DNA from: Setomelanomma holmii
Taxonomy: Eukaryota; Ascomycota; Dothideomycetes; Pleosporales; Phaeosphaeriaceae
Direction of reading: 5' to 3'
Assembly (NCBI GenBank): GCA_010015745.1
Contig: ML978258.1
Location: forward strand, 45,505-109,504
Length of the DNA stretch: 64,000 bases
The notes below the pieces were generated by a model. The model searched no databases. It had not been told where the DNA came from and saw nothing but the letters and a program-made list of their open reading frames with translations. Positions 1-11,083 of the stretch are shown here, piece after piece. The first letter of the stretch is position 1. Each line of letters opens with the position of its first letter. Made by a program: the position numbers and the translations under genes.

Positions 1-781
1 GCAGGAGAAGGAAGCCCATAGGCTCGAGAAGGAGCGCGAGAAAGAAGCTGCACGTCTCGAAAAAGAGCGCGAGAAAGAAGTCGAGGGGGAGGAAAAGAAG
101 AAGCATGGTATTCTAGGCTTCCTTCACCGCGACAAGTCCAAGAAGGAGAAGCGCATTTCCGCAGACAGCTCACCACGTCAATCTTCTGAGCTCGACAACA
201 AGAGGTATAGCAAGGAGTATGCCGCGGCTGGAGGCGCTGTTGCCCTAGGTGCTGGCACTACGGCTGCAGCTTATGGCCACGACTCTGACTCGAATGACCC
301 CAATTCTCCAAGGTGGAAGGGCAAGAACAAGCTGCACAAGGACCCGCCTAAGGGCCATCCAGCACGAGAGGCCATGGAGCATCACGAGATGGGCGATGTA
401 TCTGGCAAGCGTGAGCATGTTGGCGTTGATGGTCCAATTGGAAGGCCTGACGCCATCTCTGGCTACCAGTAAGTCATTCCCCAATTCGAAAACCCAAGTG
501 AAGGCCGACTCAACATATCGCTAACGGTCAATCGCAGAGAGACCCGCAGTGGCGTCTACGGCGCCCAACCCATCAATGAGATTCCCGGAAATAACATCAA
601 AATCGAGCCTCATACCGGTCTACCTATGAACGTAGGTAGATATGGTGATGGCGCTGGCGGTACAGATGCCAACCCAACGGTCGAGGGTCATCACCGCGTT
701 GCTGGTGTGGATGAGAGCCTGGGTAGTGGGCAGGGAACCACGGACTGGGCCGACGTTAAGAAAAAGGATACCATCTATTGA
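1..781 (+). CDS. 3' part of a charged low-complexity hypothetical protein (partial, one intron)
   Basis: The gene enters from the left edge in the frame that begins at base 2. The visible N-terminal part is a Lys/Glu/Arg repeat (runs of EKEREKE type) that probably forms a charged helix or coiled coil. It is followed by a KKHGILGFLHRDKSKKEKR stretch, a short Ala/Gly-rich segment (AAAGGAVALGAG), and a polar tail ending KKKDTIY. An intron at 469-537 (donor GTAAGT, acceptor CGCAG, 69 nt) splits a Gln codon and the frame resumes cleanly; stop at 779-781. The tail resembles fungal LEA-like or glycine/histidine-rich proteins of unknown role. I do not recognise an enzymatic domain. The 5' end and full length are outside the window. 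Confidence 0.75.
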
Positions 782-1437
782 GTAAGTGTGTTTTCCGGTT
801 CGGTCTTTTTGGGTTGTTTATGCTTTTAGGTGGGAAATCAGCACTTCCCCATAATGACACTATGGACATCTGTAATGAGTAATGCCACATCATGAGTACA
901 TAATAAATCAATTTATCTCCAAAACACTTCCCCTCTCGGGGCGTGTCTTTTTGTCGCTTGTTTGAGATGACAAGGCGAGGCTGAAGAGGTTTCACCCAAG
1001 GCTGCAGCATCGTGAAAGACATTGGCAACGATCTTGTCGAGGGACCGTTCATAACTGGTGTAAGCCATTCGCCTCTTCGTAATCGTGAAGTCAACATGGG
1101 CAATGGGGACGCTATCTTTCGGCTCCACGACAGTTCGTGAGTGCACATCCTGTAATAACCAAAGAAGTACCGCTGTTAGCCAGACACTGTTGTAGATGCG
1201 TGAAATACTTGAAGACTACTTTAGTCACGGAAAAACATGGCAATTATCGTGGTCAATAGTTCATAATGATCATTCGAGTACCAAGTACCCCTAAGCTACA
1301 ATGAAATTGGTATTGGTATCATCTACACGACGAAGAAGGGAAAAAAACATTGGCTAACGCCTTTCAAGGCAGAAAGTCGCCAATTGGGGCGAAAAGCGCG
1401 CCCACTACTGGTCATATACTGTTCCAATTCTGGGTGA
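782..1437. other. Intergenic, convergent 3' ends
   Basis: This lies between two convergent genes. I see only probable 3' UTR sequence. An open frame on the minus strand (756-1148) has no recognisable composition or motif. Confidence 0.5.
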
Positions 1438-3363
1438 CTAAGCGACCATGGCGTGCGCTAAACCGGATTTCGCAGCCTCTTGGAGCTGGACTTCGACATT
1501 GCCCTCTGGAGCCCGAGTTCGCTCAGGCGGCGAGTTGTGCGATTGTGGAACTCGAGTCTCGTGAGGCAATTCATAATGTGAGTGATGTTGTGGGTGGGTT
1601 TCTGTCGACACGCGCGGGCGGTGATGCTCGACATGTTGGTGTTCCGACTGCTGATGAGGCGGATGATGAGGTGTGTGCTGTGGCGTATGTCCGTCATTGC
1701 TCGAAGGAGGGTGTGACGGTGTCAATGCGTTCCGAGGTGGACTGAGCATAGCGGCTGGTGAAGCTGTAGAAGCACGATCGCCGCTCTCGTGATCCGATGT
1801 TTCGCTGTGAGCATTGCTGTTGGAGCCCGGAGGATGAGCATAGTTGCCACGCAATTCGACTTCTCGTACTTCCTTCCATGAACACTTTGCATGCTTCTTA
1901 GTGCAGCCCATACAAGCCGTGAGGTTTTTCAAGCAGTCCATATGCAACCTGCGACAGCGATCACATGGCGGCAGGATGCGCTCGCCCTTAGCCAAGGTCT
2001 CCATGCGATGAACCATTTCTGATTTGAAAGGTCCACCATCGTCCTTGTCTTGTGGCTGACTGTTGCGTTGGCTCGCTGCAGGCAGAAGATTCGATGGAGT
2101 ATTTGGTATGGGTACAGGCGAATTCATCATGTTTTGTAGCTCAGGTTCGTTGAGGTGAGACGGGCGTGCAAGATTGGGTGGAGGTACCTCAGTCGGCTTG
2201 GGAGGGGCTCTGGAGACGTTGGTGACAGGTGTAGAGGGATGTGCAATGCCGTGGCCGGACATGGAAGGTCGCCTGACCTCTGGGCCTCCATTTGAGGTTG
2301 GGAGTTGTGAAGACGGTCGACGCTCACTCATAGTGTGAAACTTGGCAAGCAAGTCATGACGAGTACTTGACGACGTACCATTGCCATTTGATTCGTGGTG
2401 AGGCCGAGCATTGACTGCGACGAAGCCACCGGGTGAAGTCTGCGAGGGCTGTGCATGTGGGACACTCGGAAGACTCAAGCTGCCACCGTTCATAAGAGCA
2501 ACGTTGGAAGGGCTCGAGGGTCGAGGCGGTGGTGGTGGGGCTGCCGTCGCTCGCCGGTCAAGGATTGCTTGCTTTCGGCCCTTCAATCTGTGATTAAGTT
2601 GTCGCGTACGGGCGGCCACTGCAGATGTTAGTCAATGGCTCATATACCATTCAACAATGCTGGTATTGAGGGGAGTTCTCGGCTTACCTTGGTCAGCCAA
2701 TTGACATATTTGACCCAAGTTCTTCTCCAGAATATCGATGGTGCCCAACTCCTTCTCCTCGTCCTCGATGATAGGTTGCGGGGGAATCATCTTCTGCGGG
2801 ATGCCAGACGAGATGAGGACGAAATCTTCCTCCGATATTTGAACGCGACACTGCCTGGTATAGAATTGGCACACTCGCACGCCCTCACTCATCTGTCCCA
2901 GCTGGAACTGCTCGGGCTTGTTGCGCGCGAATTCGACCACATCCAGCCAGGTCACGGTGGTCCCGTCCTTGCCGTGGCTCTTCAACACCCTCGGTGGGCC
3001 ATCGAACAATCTTTCAAAGCGCCTGATCAGAATTGGACCGAGTGGTCTTGCGCCCAGGTTGCAGGCCATGCTCTCATGACGGTCCAGGACGCCCTGGTAA
3101 TCGCCCAATAGCGACAGTATGTTTGGCAGCGTGTCATCGTTTGTGATGAGTGGCAGGTCATCATCTAGCTGTCTTGCAAGATAGTTGATCTGAAGGTGGT
3201 TGTGCGTCTTGGCAGCTTTGGGGAGCGGCGCCGACGCTGGGTGTGGCACGTCATGCGAAGGACTCCGTTTGCGCTTCAAATCGCCATGGAGGCCGGGCGC
3301 ATGGTGGTGTGAGGCCATGTGGGAGCGCTCGCCCATTGGAGGGTGAGCTTCGTGGGCGGACAT
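1438..3363 (-). CDS. Zn2Cys6-like zinc-cluster protein, probable transcription regulator
   Basis: Two exons (3363-2688 and 2618-1438) are joined across a 69-nt intron (donor GTAAGC, acceptor CTGCAG) that splits a Val codon; the product is 618 aa. Residues 1-60 are His/Pro/Lys-rich. Residues about 60-225 look folded (LPNILSLLGDYQGVLDRHES and ILIRRFERLFDGPP regions). A long Pro/Ser-rich disordered stretch follows, then a six-cysteine cluster beginning at residue 444 with spacing C-X2-C-X6-C-X6-C-X2-C-X6-C (CDRC...CMGC...C). The tail is very rich in His, Pro and Ser and ends QEAAKSGLAHAMVA. The cluster implies zinc-dependent DNA binding in the nucleus, but its central rather than N-terminal position is unusual, and no fungal_trans middle-homology region is evident. 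It is divergent from LSM7 with 873 bp between starts. Confidence 0.85.
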
Positions 3364-4236
3364 GACTGCGCTTGCGCAGGGCGACCGAGGCTTCTGGGAG
3401 GCGGAGACGGCGGCGGATAGATGAGGGTGGAATTGGCGGACACGCTAGTCGCAACCCAGCTCAGAGCACAAGCAAGCAACTCGTGTTAGAGCGCCATCAG
3501 AGGACGAACGTAGCAGGGAGCACAAAGGAGGGATGGGAAGAGCAGCAGCAGCGACGCAGCAGAGAGGGCGGGCGGAAAGCAGTCGGGCTCGGTGCTAGAA
3601 GCGTGCCGCTGCACTGCGCGGAGAGCCACAAAGACAGCGGGCGGGTGGGCGAGCCATGCTGCTGACAAGGAATCAGAGGCTCGGAAATAAGGCTAGCTCG
3701 CACAGGGCACGCTCCCGCCCAATCACACAAGATCCCGCCTGCGTGAAGATTGGTCTGGGCTCCGACCAAGGCAACAGTGTAACGTGTGCGCCTTCTGCTT
3801 CATCTGCGCCGTCTTTCCGAGAGACACGGCTGGCAGGCGCTGGAGAGAGCGTCCGCGAGACACTGTGACACGGCAGACAGCAACCCCATCGCGCTTTGGA
3901 CGCCAATGGCCGGCGTGCGGACAGGGAGTGGATAACAGTGGGTGCGTGGCAAGGGCGGCGGAAATGCCAGTGTGCGCCACTCGAGGCTAGGGCGTCATAG
4001 AAAATGGCGCAGTACGCGTCGCCGGAAAAAGTGCCGGTTTCGACGTCCGCGAGCGGAATGGGAGGGTCCGGCGTGCATGCACGTGATCTGCGCTGAGCAA
4101 GGGTGGAGTGGAAGTACCCAGGTACAGTAGCGGGGCACTGGCGGCCACTAGTTTTTGGAGCTCTGAGCTGCACGTCACTGACTTCCGTGAACGCGTCTCT
4201 CGAGTAACGCGTTCCCCCCATTCTCTATTCGACACA
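3364..4236. promoter_or_regulatory. Shared divergent promoter region (Zn-cluster gene / LSM7)
   Basis: This is 873 bp of GC-rich DNA between the two divergent start codons. It contains CCAAT-type boxes (for example in CGCCCAATCA near 3717 and GCCAATGG near 3902). No TATA box is obvious, and the long open frames on both strands are GC-driven and carry no protein signature. Confidence 0.45.
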
Positions 4237-4738
4237 ATGTCCGAGCGAGGCGCATTCCGAGGAGGTCGAGGGGGCGGCCGCGGTGGTGATCGCGGCGGGC
4301 GAGGTGGTGGCAGAGGCGGCGCACACGGCGGTGGTGCTGCGGGACAGACTGAGCGACCGAAGAAGGAGAATATCCTCGACCTGAGCAAATACATGGACAA
4401 GCAGATCACGGTCAAGTTCAGTGGTGGACGCGAAGGTACCCTTGCAATTGCACGAGAAAGCCGCAGCCACATGCTGACATCGAGTCCAGTAATTGGCACA
4501 CTCAAAGGCTACGACCAGCTCATGAACCTCGTACTCGACGAAGTCAAGGAAGCTTTGACTGGTACGACCCTCCAGTTTGCTCACCCTTGTCTCTGTTAAT
4601 TTTCTCGCAGACGACGAAGGCAATATTCGATACCGCAAACTTGGCCTCATTGTCGCGCGCGGCACCCTCCTCGTTGTCATATCACCCGTGGACGGCAGTG
4701 AGGAGATTGCGAACCCTTTCATACAGGAGGAAGAATGA
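4237..4738 (+). CDS. LSM7: U6 snRNA-associated Sm-like protein LSm7
   Basis: Three exons (4237-4435, 4490-4561, 4611-4738) are separated by 54-nt and 49-nt introns with GT..AG ends. They encode 132 aa. Residues 1-35 are an RGG/RGGG-rich extension. The Sm fold follows: KKENILDLSKYMDKQI, then the Sm1 region KFSGGREV-IGTLKGYDQLMNLVLD, then the Sm2 region RKLGLIVARGTLLVVI, ending in EEE. The spliced phase recreates the conserved GGREV-GTLKGYDQLMNLVLD block exactly. LSm7 is a subunit of the LSm1-7 (cytoplasmic mRNA decapping) and LSm2-8 (nuclear U6 snRNP) rings. The Arg/Gly arm is common in filamentous fungi and could bind RNA or be methylated; that is inference. Confidence 0.96.
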
Positions 4739-5919
4739 GTTTGCTATGTGGATTCAGAGCGCATGTATTGAAGCGACTACCCTAAGCCTGGGCGTGGTGA
4801 ACGAGGCTTGGACCGGGTCATCCGTCGCATTGGGAGAGCTTCGCCTTCGCATGATACCCACGAATCTACGTGCAACGCACTGGAACTAAGACATGATTTC
4901 ACAAAGGCGCAAAGCGAATAGCGTCGTTGCAGCAACGATCGACTTGGGCGCTCGTTGCTTCGATCAGGGGTGCATGTAGTCGTGCTATAGTACGAGCACA
5001 TATTGAAAAATATCAACATCATGGCACTACTGTATCATGATCAGCGTCTCGACGCTCTTCCGTCTTCTTGCCATCACATGTGATCTTCCTTCGACAGCTA
5101 CAATATGCTGCAGAGCGCTTTGATCCGTCTTGTGTACGTGGACCGTCTTGATGTGTTAACAGGTCTGGGACGATTTTAGACAGGCATAGGGACTTGGTGC
5201 ACCATGCGTCAAACGATACAGGATCGCTTCATAGAGCGGTCAGAGTCGCTGCGAGGATGCCAAACGCAGGTCAGAGACGCTCGATGCAGTCAGCGATCGC
5301 TGTGCGACGCTAGCCACTGTGCAGCATGTCCTTTCCAAAGTTGTCCGGGTTTCAGCAGGTGAGCAGCACGTGACAGTACAATAGCGGGCCCAAGCTCGCC
5401 TAAAGCCATTTGCATGAGACTGCCGCATACGAGCTTCGACGACAGGCTCATGGCGATCGTGGCGGTGCAAATATTGAAGGGGCGCAAGGCTGAGCAATGA
5501 GCTTGTTGGTGATGGCTGATGGATGAGCGTCGTTTCAGGCGCCAGCACTGCTGAACATCTCCAGCTGCGCATTTCTTTCACGACACGTCCTACCTCTTTT
5601 CACTCTTACATCTTCACTTCATTTTCGTCATATCGCGCGCGAGCCGCAAGAGTCACATCGCAAGCTTGCCCTCCTCCCGCTGACCTACGTAGCACAAGCC
5701 GACTTTTGCTCATCTACGCTCTGCACATCCCGCAGCTACTCACGAGCGACAAAACTGACACCTTTCCGCGTCGCGGGCGAACACTGGTATTATACGGGCA
5801 CGCAAATAGGATCACATTGTCGAAGGAGCTGCACAGTAGCTTGAGGCGGCGTACGGAGCCGGAACAGCCCCATTCGGTTCCCGTACGCAACAGCAGTTGT
5901 ACCCTAGACCACGTCCAGA
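4739..5919. other. Intergenic, 1.2 kb
   Basis: I see no supported gene. The open frames here have no protein-like composition. The stretch immediately before 5920 (pyrimidine-rich, around 5570-5700) is probably promoter and 5' UTR of the next gene. Confidence 0.4.
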
Positions 5920-6990
5920 ATGCACGAGACTCCACAAGGCAGTCAAAATGCATTCGGCATCGAGTCCGCCAGTGCCTCAATAAGGTACCCACTGTCTGCA
6001 TCATGGATGTCCTACTTCAAGGTTTTGTCCTCGCGTGGTACTTCCGGGCTCCTTATTACGTTGGTCGCATTGATCATACCAACCTTGTTCCTGTGGAGTT
6101 ACAAAAGCTATAGGAAGATGCAAGACGACAACAAGAAGCCCTTCCCCTTTATGAGACTGCCACAAGAGCTGCGAGACATGGTTTACGATTATCTTGTCGA
6201 AGATCCAGCCTATCCACCGCTGCCAACATGTACCAAGCACACTTCGGCACTAGATTGGATGCTTCCGAATCGATGGCCGTATACCTTCACGTCGACGGAG
6301 CAGTCCAAGTCCAGCAACTGGATTCTGCTCGCCAACAAGCAAGTCTACAGAGAATACATGGATCTTCTGTGTAAACGCGGAACCTTTCGCCTCACAGTCT
6401 CTCCCCAGAACTACCAATTCCCCCACGTGCCATCAACGTCTTCCACTCCTCCAACCGAGAGCATATGGAAGATATCACCCTCCACTCTCAAGAGTCTTCG
6501 ATCTTGCGATCTCAAGCTCATCACGACGTCAAGCATGCTCGGCGTCACGGACCCTCGCAACATGACTTCCACCGACTGGACACTTGCCAGACACATCCGG
6601 CAGGACCTCACCGCTCTGACGAGCGTATCAAATCTCACACTGGAAGCCAAAGCCATCGGTGACCCACTCTGGAATCCACTCTGGATATGGTATCACGCGT
6701 GCCAATCTTTCAAGAGTATGGGAACACCGCTTGCGGACACTGTGCCAGCGGGACCGAAGCTGAATCGTATCACATTCTCACTCGATACATGGAGCCCAGG
6801 CGAGAACTACCTAGAAAGGGACAAGAATAACAAGGGGTCGTGGACGTGGTATTGCATGCAGGGACATAACGTGGGGCTGGATGGAAGCATAGACACAACC
6901 GTGAGAGAATTTTGTGGGAAATTATACCAAGATTGCAAGGCCTGTAGACCAGAGTTGGAGAGCGAAGACTGGGAAAGCGGGGAGGAATGA
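5920..6990 (+). CDS. F-box-like / 2EXR-type domain protein with N-terminal membrane segment
   Basis: An intronless frame of 356 aa. A hydrophobic segment at about residues 43-60 (LLITLVALIIPTLFLW) could anchor the N terminus. It is followed by PFPFMRLPQELRDMVYDYL, the Leu-Pro-x-Glu-Leu-Arg motif that opens the F-box-like (2EXR-like) domains expanded in dothideomycetes. The rest (about residues 90-356) has the Trp- and Tyr-rich pattern of that family and no catalytic motif. Such proteins may be substrate adaptors for SCF ubiquitin ligases, but most are uncharacterised. Translation could also begin at an internal Met, for example the MQDDNKK just before the motif, which would remove the membrane segment. 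Confidence 0.8.
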   Translation: MHETPQGSQNAFGIESASASIRYPLSASWMSYFKVLSSRGTSGLLITLVALIIPTLFLWSYKSYRKMQDDNKKPFPFMRLPQELRDMVYDYLVEDPAYPPLPTCTKHTSALDWMLPNRWPYTFTSTEQSKSSNWILLANKQVYREYMDLLCKRGTFRLTVSPQNYQFPHVPSTSSTPPTESIWKISPSTLKSLRSCDLKLITTSSMLGVTDPRNMTSTDWTLARHIRQDLTALTSVSNLTLEAKAIGDPLWNPLWIWYHACQSFKSMGTPLADTVPAGPKLNRITFSLDTWSPGENYLERDKNNKGSWTWYCMQGHNVGLDGSIDTTVREFCGKLYQDCKACRPELESEDWESGEE

Positions 6991-7284
6991 CTCCAAGATG
7001 CGCAGAGATGGGTCGAGCTGTTGTTGGCCCGCTTTGATATTGTTGGGCAGGTTAGATTCTAGACTTGGAATGACCGAGATTGTATGACAGTGGGAAGTGA
7101 AGAGAGCATCATGTTCACATCGGCGCATTGGGTTGGGCAGGGTACTACGATGCATCAAGGGCGTCCGTGACGAAGTAGCAATGTCGTATAATGTCTCGTT
7201 CACCACACTACCTAGGTAGTCGGAATCACCAAGCGAGCGCACTGCAACGTCCAAGTGTTCAAGCACTTGCCTCTTCCGACGCAC

Positions 7285-7680
7285 TCAGCTCAACGCGTAT
7301 CGCGAGTATGTCTTCACCGCGCTCGCGGTATTCCTCAAAGCAGTTACAGGACGTTCATCGCTCTCGATATAGTATCTATCACCATCTTCATCGTTCCAAC
7401 CGAACCGACATGTCTTGGCGTTCGCTGGAGGAATTAATGGATTTTCGCCGTAAGAAACTGCCTTCTTCAGTCTTCGCAATCTGAACTCGTCGGCGTCGAC
7501 GTCGATGGGCGTGATCGGTTCCTGTCTGTCAAGGCTCTGAATAAGCATCCGCGCAAGGAAAAACGGCTGCAGTTCGTTCGTTCGCAGCAACTTCCTTTGT
7601 CGCTCATTCATTCGCAGCTCGCTAGCTCGTCTCCTCTTAATTCGTGTCCTCTTCGGCTGAGTCCTGATCATTCGAGTCAT
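7285..7680 (-). CDS. Hypothetical short ORF, possibly an exon of the neighbouring decayed gene
   Basis: A 131-codon frame with protein-like composition: a basic N-terminal part (RTRIKRRRASELRMNERQR) and an acidic polar C-terminal part (EPITPIDVDADEF, then FGWNDEDGDRYYIES). I do not recognise a family. It lies about 115 bp downstream of the frame at 7796-8254 on the same strand and could be part of that gene, but I could not find an intron that joins them in frame. A strong GTAAGT at the junction (near 7686) supports some splicing here. Confidence 0.3.
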   Translation of the reverse strand: MTRMIRTQPKRTRIKRRRASELRMNERQRKLLRTNELQPFFLARMLIQSLDRQEPITPIDVDADEFRLRRLKKAVSYGENPLIPPANAKTCRFGWNDEDGDRYYIESDERPVTALRNTASAVKTYSRYALS

Positions 7681-7795
7681 ACTTACCCTTTCCCTTTTCT
7701 GGACGAACTGTTTACTTTACGACTCGTAGCTAAATGTGTTGAAGCTGTGCGCCCGGCTCTGATTTCGCTGGCGAAATGCGATGTGGGCCAAACTT

Positions 7796-8254
7796 TCATG
7801 CTATGCGGGGTCGCTCTCCCTCTGCAAACTTGTCTTTGTTGTTCTTCAGCCAGGCCAATGTTGCACACAAGAACGACCAAATCATATCATGTCTCCACTT
7901 CAAGGGAATCGTGACGCCGTCGCCTTGTAGACACTTGTGCTTGTGAATGTGTTCGTAGATTGGCCAGTACTTCGAACGCACTTCCTCGCTGGCGTGTATA
8001 CTGCTCTTGTACAGATCATCCGCGACCAAAAGGTCTGCGACATCCGGTTGGACTTCGTGGAACTCTCCCACTCGAATCTTGAAACCCCAGACAAAGTTTT
8101 CTTGCAGTTACGTCATTCGAACATGCATCAGCATTTGATAGGTCTTTCGGTACCATTCCTGAGACGTAATTGGCCATCCAGCGCGCAGTTCGTAATACGC
8201 AGGGCTCCGCTTGTCCATATATGCTGCACCCTTGCACTTCTTCGGTGACGTCAT
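7796..8254 (-). pseudogene. Unknown gene with one in-frame stop (TAA at 8110-8108)
   Basis: Reading from ATG at 8254 the frame gives MTSPKKCKGAAYMDKRSPAY, a GWPITSQEWYRKTYQ segment, then TAA. Without any frame change it continues LQENFVWGFKIRVGEFHEVQ through to GERPRIA and a stop at 7796. The composition on both sides of the TAA is convincingly protein-like (many Trp, Tyr, His and hydrophobic positions). I tested nearby GT..AG pairs and none removes the stop in phase with a normal intron length. The TAA could be a CAA-to-TAA change. No domain is recognised. It may be a young pseudogene, or the real gene structure may differ. Confidence 0.4.
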
Positions 8255-8939
8255 CGTAGGATAGCGACGATTCGGCGGTAGGCTTCAGGTAAGTGAGGAT
8301 GTGGGTAAACGGTGGTTCTAAAGGTGTCTGTACGATTCGAGACGAGCAGTCGCCGATGCCAGGACTGAGGAGGAGTGACAGAAGGCGTACACGATGTGCT
8401 ATCAAAGGTAAGAACAATTCTTCCTCAAGGGCCGACCTGCGGACGACGACGACTCAATGAAAAGCTTGATGGCGCGAAGGTCAGAGTACCACTCATAATC
8501 TCTCTGTTAAATCACAGCTGGAAGCGTTTTCACAGGTCGTTCAGGCCAGCGACAAATGTGTAAGGTGGTGAACGCCTCCTAGCATTTATATTTGGTATAC
8601 AGTTAGCTCGCTAGTACTGCACGTATTACTTTGCGCAATCCTTTTCAATACATATTGAAAGTTGGGCTACAATATTTCATAGGGGCTGGAGACGTGCGGT
8701 GTTCATCCTGGCGTATGGAGTGGGTTGGATAACACGGTGAATCAAATGCAAATATGACAGAATTTCACCGTCACTTAGTAGGTGGACACTCTGGCAGTTG
8801 TCTATACCAAAGAAATCGAGGTCTGTCAGCACCTTACATATCTTGTCTTTTCTCTGTTCCATCGTCTCACTTCGACGCTTCGCGCGGGTACTAAGCGACA
8901 CTTGTCCGGAGCTGTTTGATTTTTCACTCTGCATTAATT
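8255..8939. other. Intergenic or unresolved upstream part of the 7.8-8.3 kb gene
   Basis: There are GTAAGT/GTAAGA strings on the plus strand (8289, 8407) and a plausible minus-strand acceptor just upstream of the 8254 start. I could not assemble a coding exon here. Confidence 0.35.
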
Positions 8940-10124
8940 CTACGCAAAGAAAGCTCTCAAAGTGTCGTCCAGCCATTTGACATCTTCTGTGCTCTGTCCG
9001 GGTCCTAGTTTGAAGCATGTCAGCGTGAACTCTCCACACATACCATATCTCGTCAAATGAGGAAAACTCACCCCCAGCCCAGTGACCCCAGATACTGGGG
9101 AAGACTTTCAGTGTGCCAATACCAGGTCGCATATTCTCGACCTCAATTTCCGAGTCTTCTGGCGGGAAGTACAGATCTGTTTTGCCTGGCAGCACAAGTG
9201 CCTTCGCTTTGATACCTTGCATTGCCTTCTTGAAGTCGCCACTGTACGGATCCTGCGCACTACAGTCTCCAGCTTGCCACGTGTGCGCCATGACTAACAT
9301 GTTTTCCGGATCTTTGCTGAGGGCCCACGCTTCCCAGAAGTTCACCATGAAGTCGTCCAGATCCTTGAAGCCCAATTTCGTTTCGTACAATCTCTCGCGG
9401 TAGAACGACTGGCTAAAGCCCCAGCCCGCGTAGACACGACCGAGCGCTTTCAGACCAGTTTCCTTGGGTGAACGACTCAGTTGTGAGCGCTGACTGAAGG
9501 AGTTCGGCGCGAGTGAGGTTGGCTTGCAGATGCCAGCGGAGGAAGTACCGATAGCCGCATACAGGGCGGACTTTACACCCTCGAGAAAGACCTGATTGTG
9601 AAGTGAGGTCTTTGCAGCTCCACAGAAAGGCGCGATGAGATCCATGAAATCGGGATATTGGGTTGCCCATTGATACGTTTGTCCTGCGCCCATAGACCAA
9701 CCGAGGACGGCACGAGCATGCTTGATACCCAGGTGATTAGTGACAAGCTCATGCTGTGCGCGCACATTGTCGTAGAATAGAACGTCCGGAAACGGGCGTA
9801 GATCTGGTGTGTTGGAAGGCGAGGACGATTGACTGTTACCGAACAGGGCTACAATGATAATGTAGTACTTGCTCGGATCGAGAGATTTGTCCGAACCTGT
9901 CAGCCAGAGATTATCCGATATCACTAATTGTTGGTCTTCTTAGCATGCATTGAATAATGTAGGGATTTTGTCGTACAGCCTGAATACCATGTCGGATATA
10001 TAACAGCTGGCAAAGACGGATCGCCTAGGGTCTTGTATGCGATGAACGCATCAGGAATCTCGCCGCCTGATTTGAGTTTGAAGTCTCCGAGCTTATAGAC
10101 CTCGTAATCATCGGATGCAGACAT
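8940..10124 (-). CDS. Alpha/beta hydrolase, homoserine O-acetyltransferase (MetX/Met2)-like fold
   Basis: Three exons (10124-9977, 9923-9072, 9004-8940) with introns of 53 and 67 nt; 354 aa. The N-terminal strand region reads IPDAFIAYKTLGDPSLPAVI then PTWYSG. The second exon resumes with LFGNSQSSSPSNTP, typical of the MetX-like branch. The nucleophile elbow is GWSMGA with Ser126. The acid is in KALVLPGKTDLYFPPED, and the catalytic His is in WGHWAGG just before the second intron. The spliced C terminus (GPGQSTEDVKWLDDTLRAFF) matches the family ending. Many fungal members are not true homoserine acetyltransferases and occur beside secondary-metabolism or degradation genes, so the substrate is unknown. 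Soluble, probably cytosolic: there is no signal peptide. Confidence 0.93.
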
Positions 10125-11083
10125 GGTTTGTACCTAGGAGAGGGTTGCAGGGCGGGTAATACTTTGTCGTGCTGAGGTATGAAGAGAGTCTGGTGAAGGG
10201 TTGTGTTCCCCTTGATAAGGAAGACATCATAGCTCCCGAACCTCGACCGAGTCCTTGTTTCATGGTCATACCATTTGGGAACAGTACAGAGATGGTGACG
10301 ATGGAGATGAGGGGTAGCTCAAGCTATGGTGGGGTAAAGTTGGTAATCACGAGGCACCCACGCCTTTGCGCATATTGGTTGAGTGGACGAAGTCTTCTCA
10401 GGACTCATGGCTTCTTCGAGTGACTGGTGAGAATTGTTTACCGGGTGTCGTAAGAACATGAGCAGGCATAGGCGCCTCCAGCGGCAGGTACTTTTGCCAG
10501 TCACTGCTAGTTGCACTTAACACCGCCAGAAGCTGGATAATATTGTACTAATGCCAAGATATGTTGTTCAAGTCATACATATCAGATTCACGTCATCATA
10601 TATGTTGGAAGAATTCATCCTTACCTGCGCTGTTAGCAGACGATAGGAGCGGTCTTCCTGAGGGTCGCGGCCCTGCTTGTGGGTGCCGGGGCGGTCTTCC
10701 GTGGCCCACATGCTACGTGAAACGTCAGAATTTTAGTCAAAATTTGACTCAGTGATTTCAGTACCGCATTGAAGTATTGGTCGCGGTTAGCTGAAGTATG
10801 CTGGATACTACCGGAATTGTTCCGCTCACGTTTGCACGTTCTTTAGCTCCGGTATTATATCCGTGATTTGCCATGATGTAACCACATTGGGGAAGCCTTC
10901 TTGAACTTGCTTGCAGTCCTTCAACGAACTATAGCCTCACAAATCTTTCGATCTGAGGCTACGTAGCTGCTTTCGACCACCGCGAATCAATTGCGACATA
11001 CTATCTACTCGTCCATTGTCCCAAACCAAAACTTTAGCTCTGACTCCAAGTACCCCGCAAGAGCACAGCTCATAGAATTCACG
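10125..11083. promoter_or_regulatory. Divergent promoter region (hydrolase / flavin reductase-like)
   Basis: There are 959 bp between two divergent starts. No gene is supported and no distinct regulatory motif is certain. An in-frame upstream Met at 10991 would extend the next protein by 31 residues of unlikely composition. Confidence 0.4.

Noticed and set aside
756..1148. 130-codon minus-strand frame between the first two genes
   Set aside because: Overlaps the end of the upstream gene and the expected 3' UTRs; composition is not protein-like.
3372..4505. Several overlapping open frames of 60-180 codons between the Zn-cluster gene and LSM7
   Set aside because: They occur on both strands in GC-rich promoter DNA, with Arg/Ser/Pro-rich low-information translations; they are shadows of composition and of the LSM7 RGG region.
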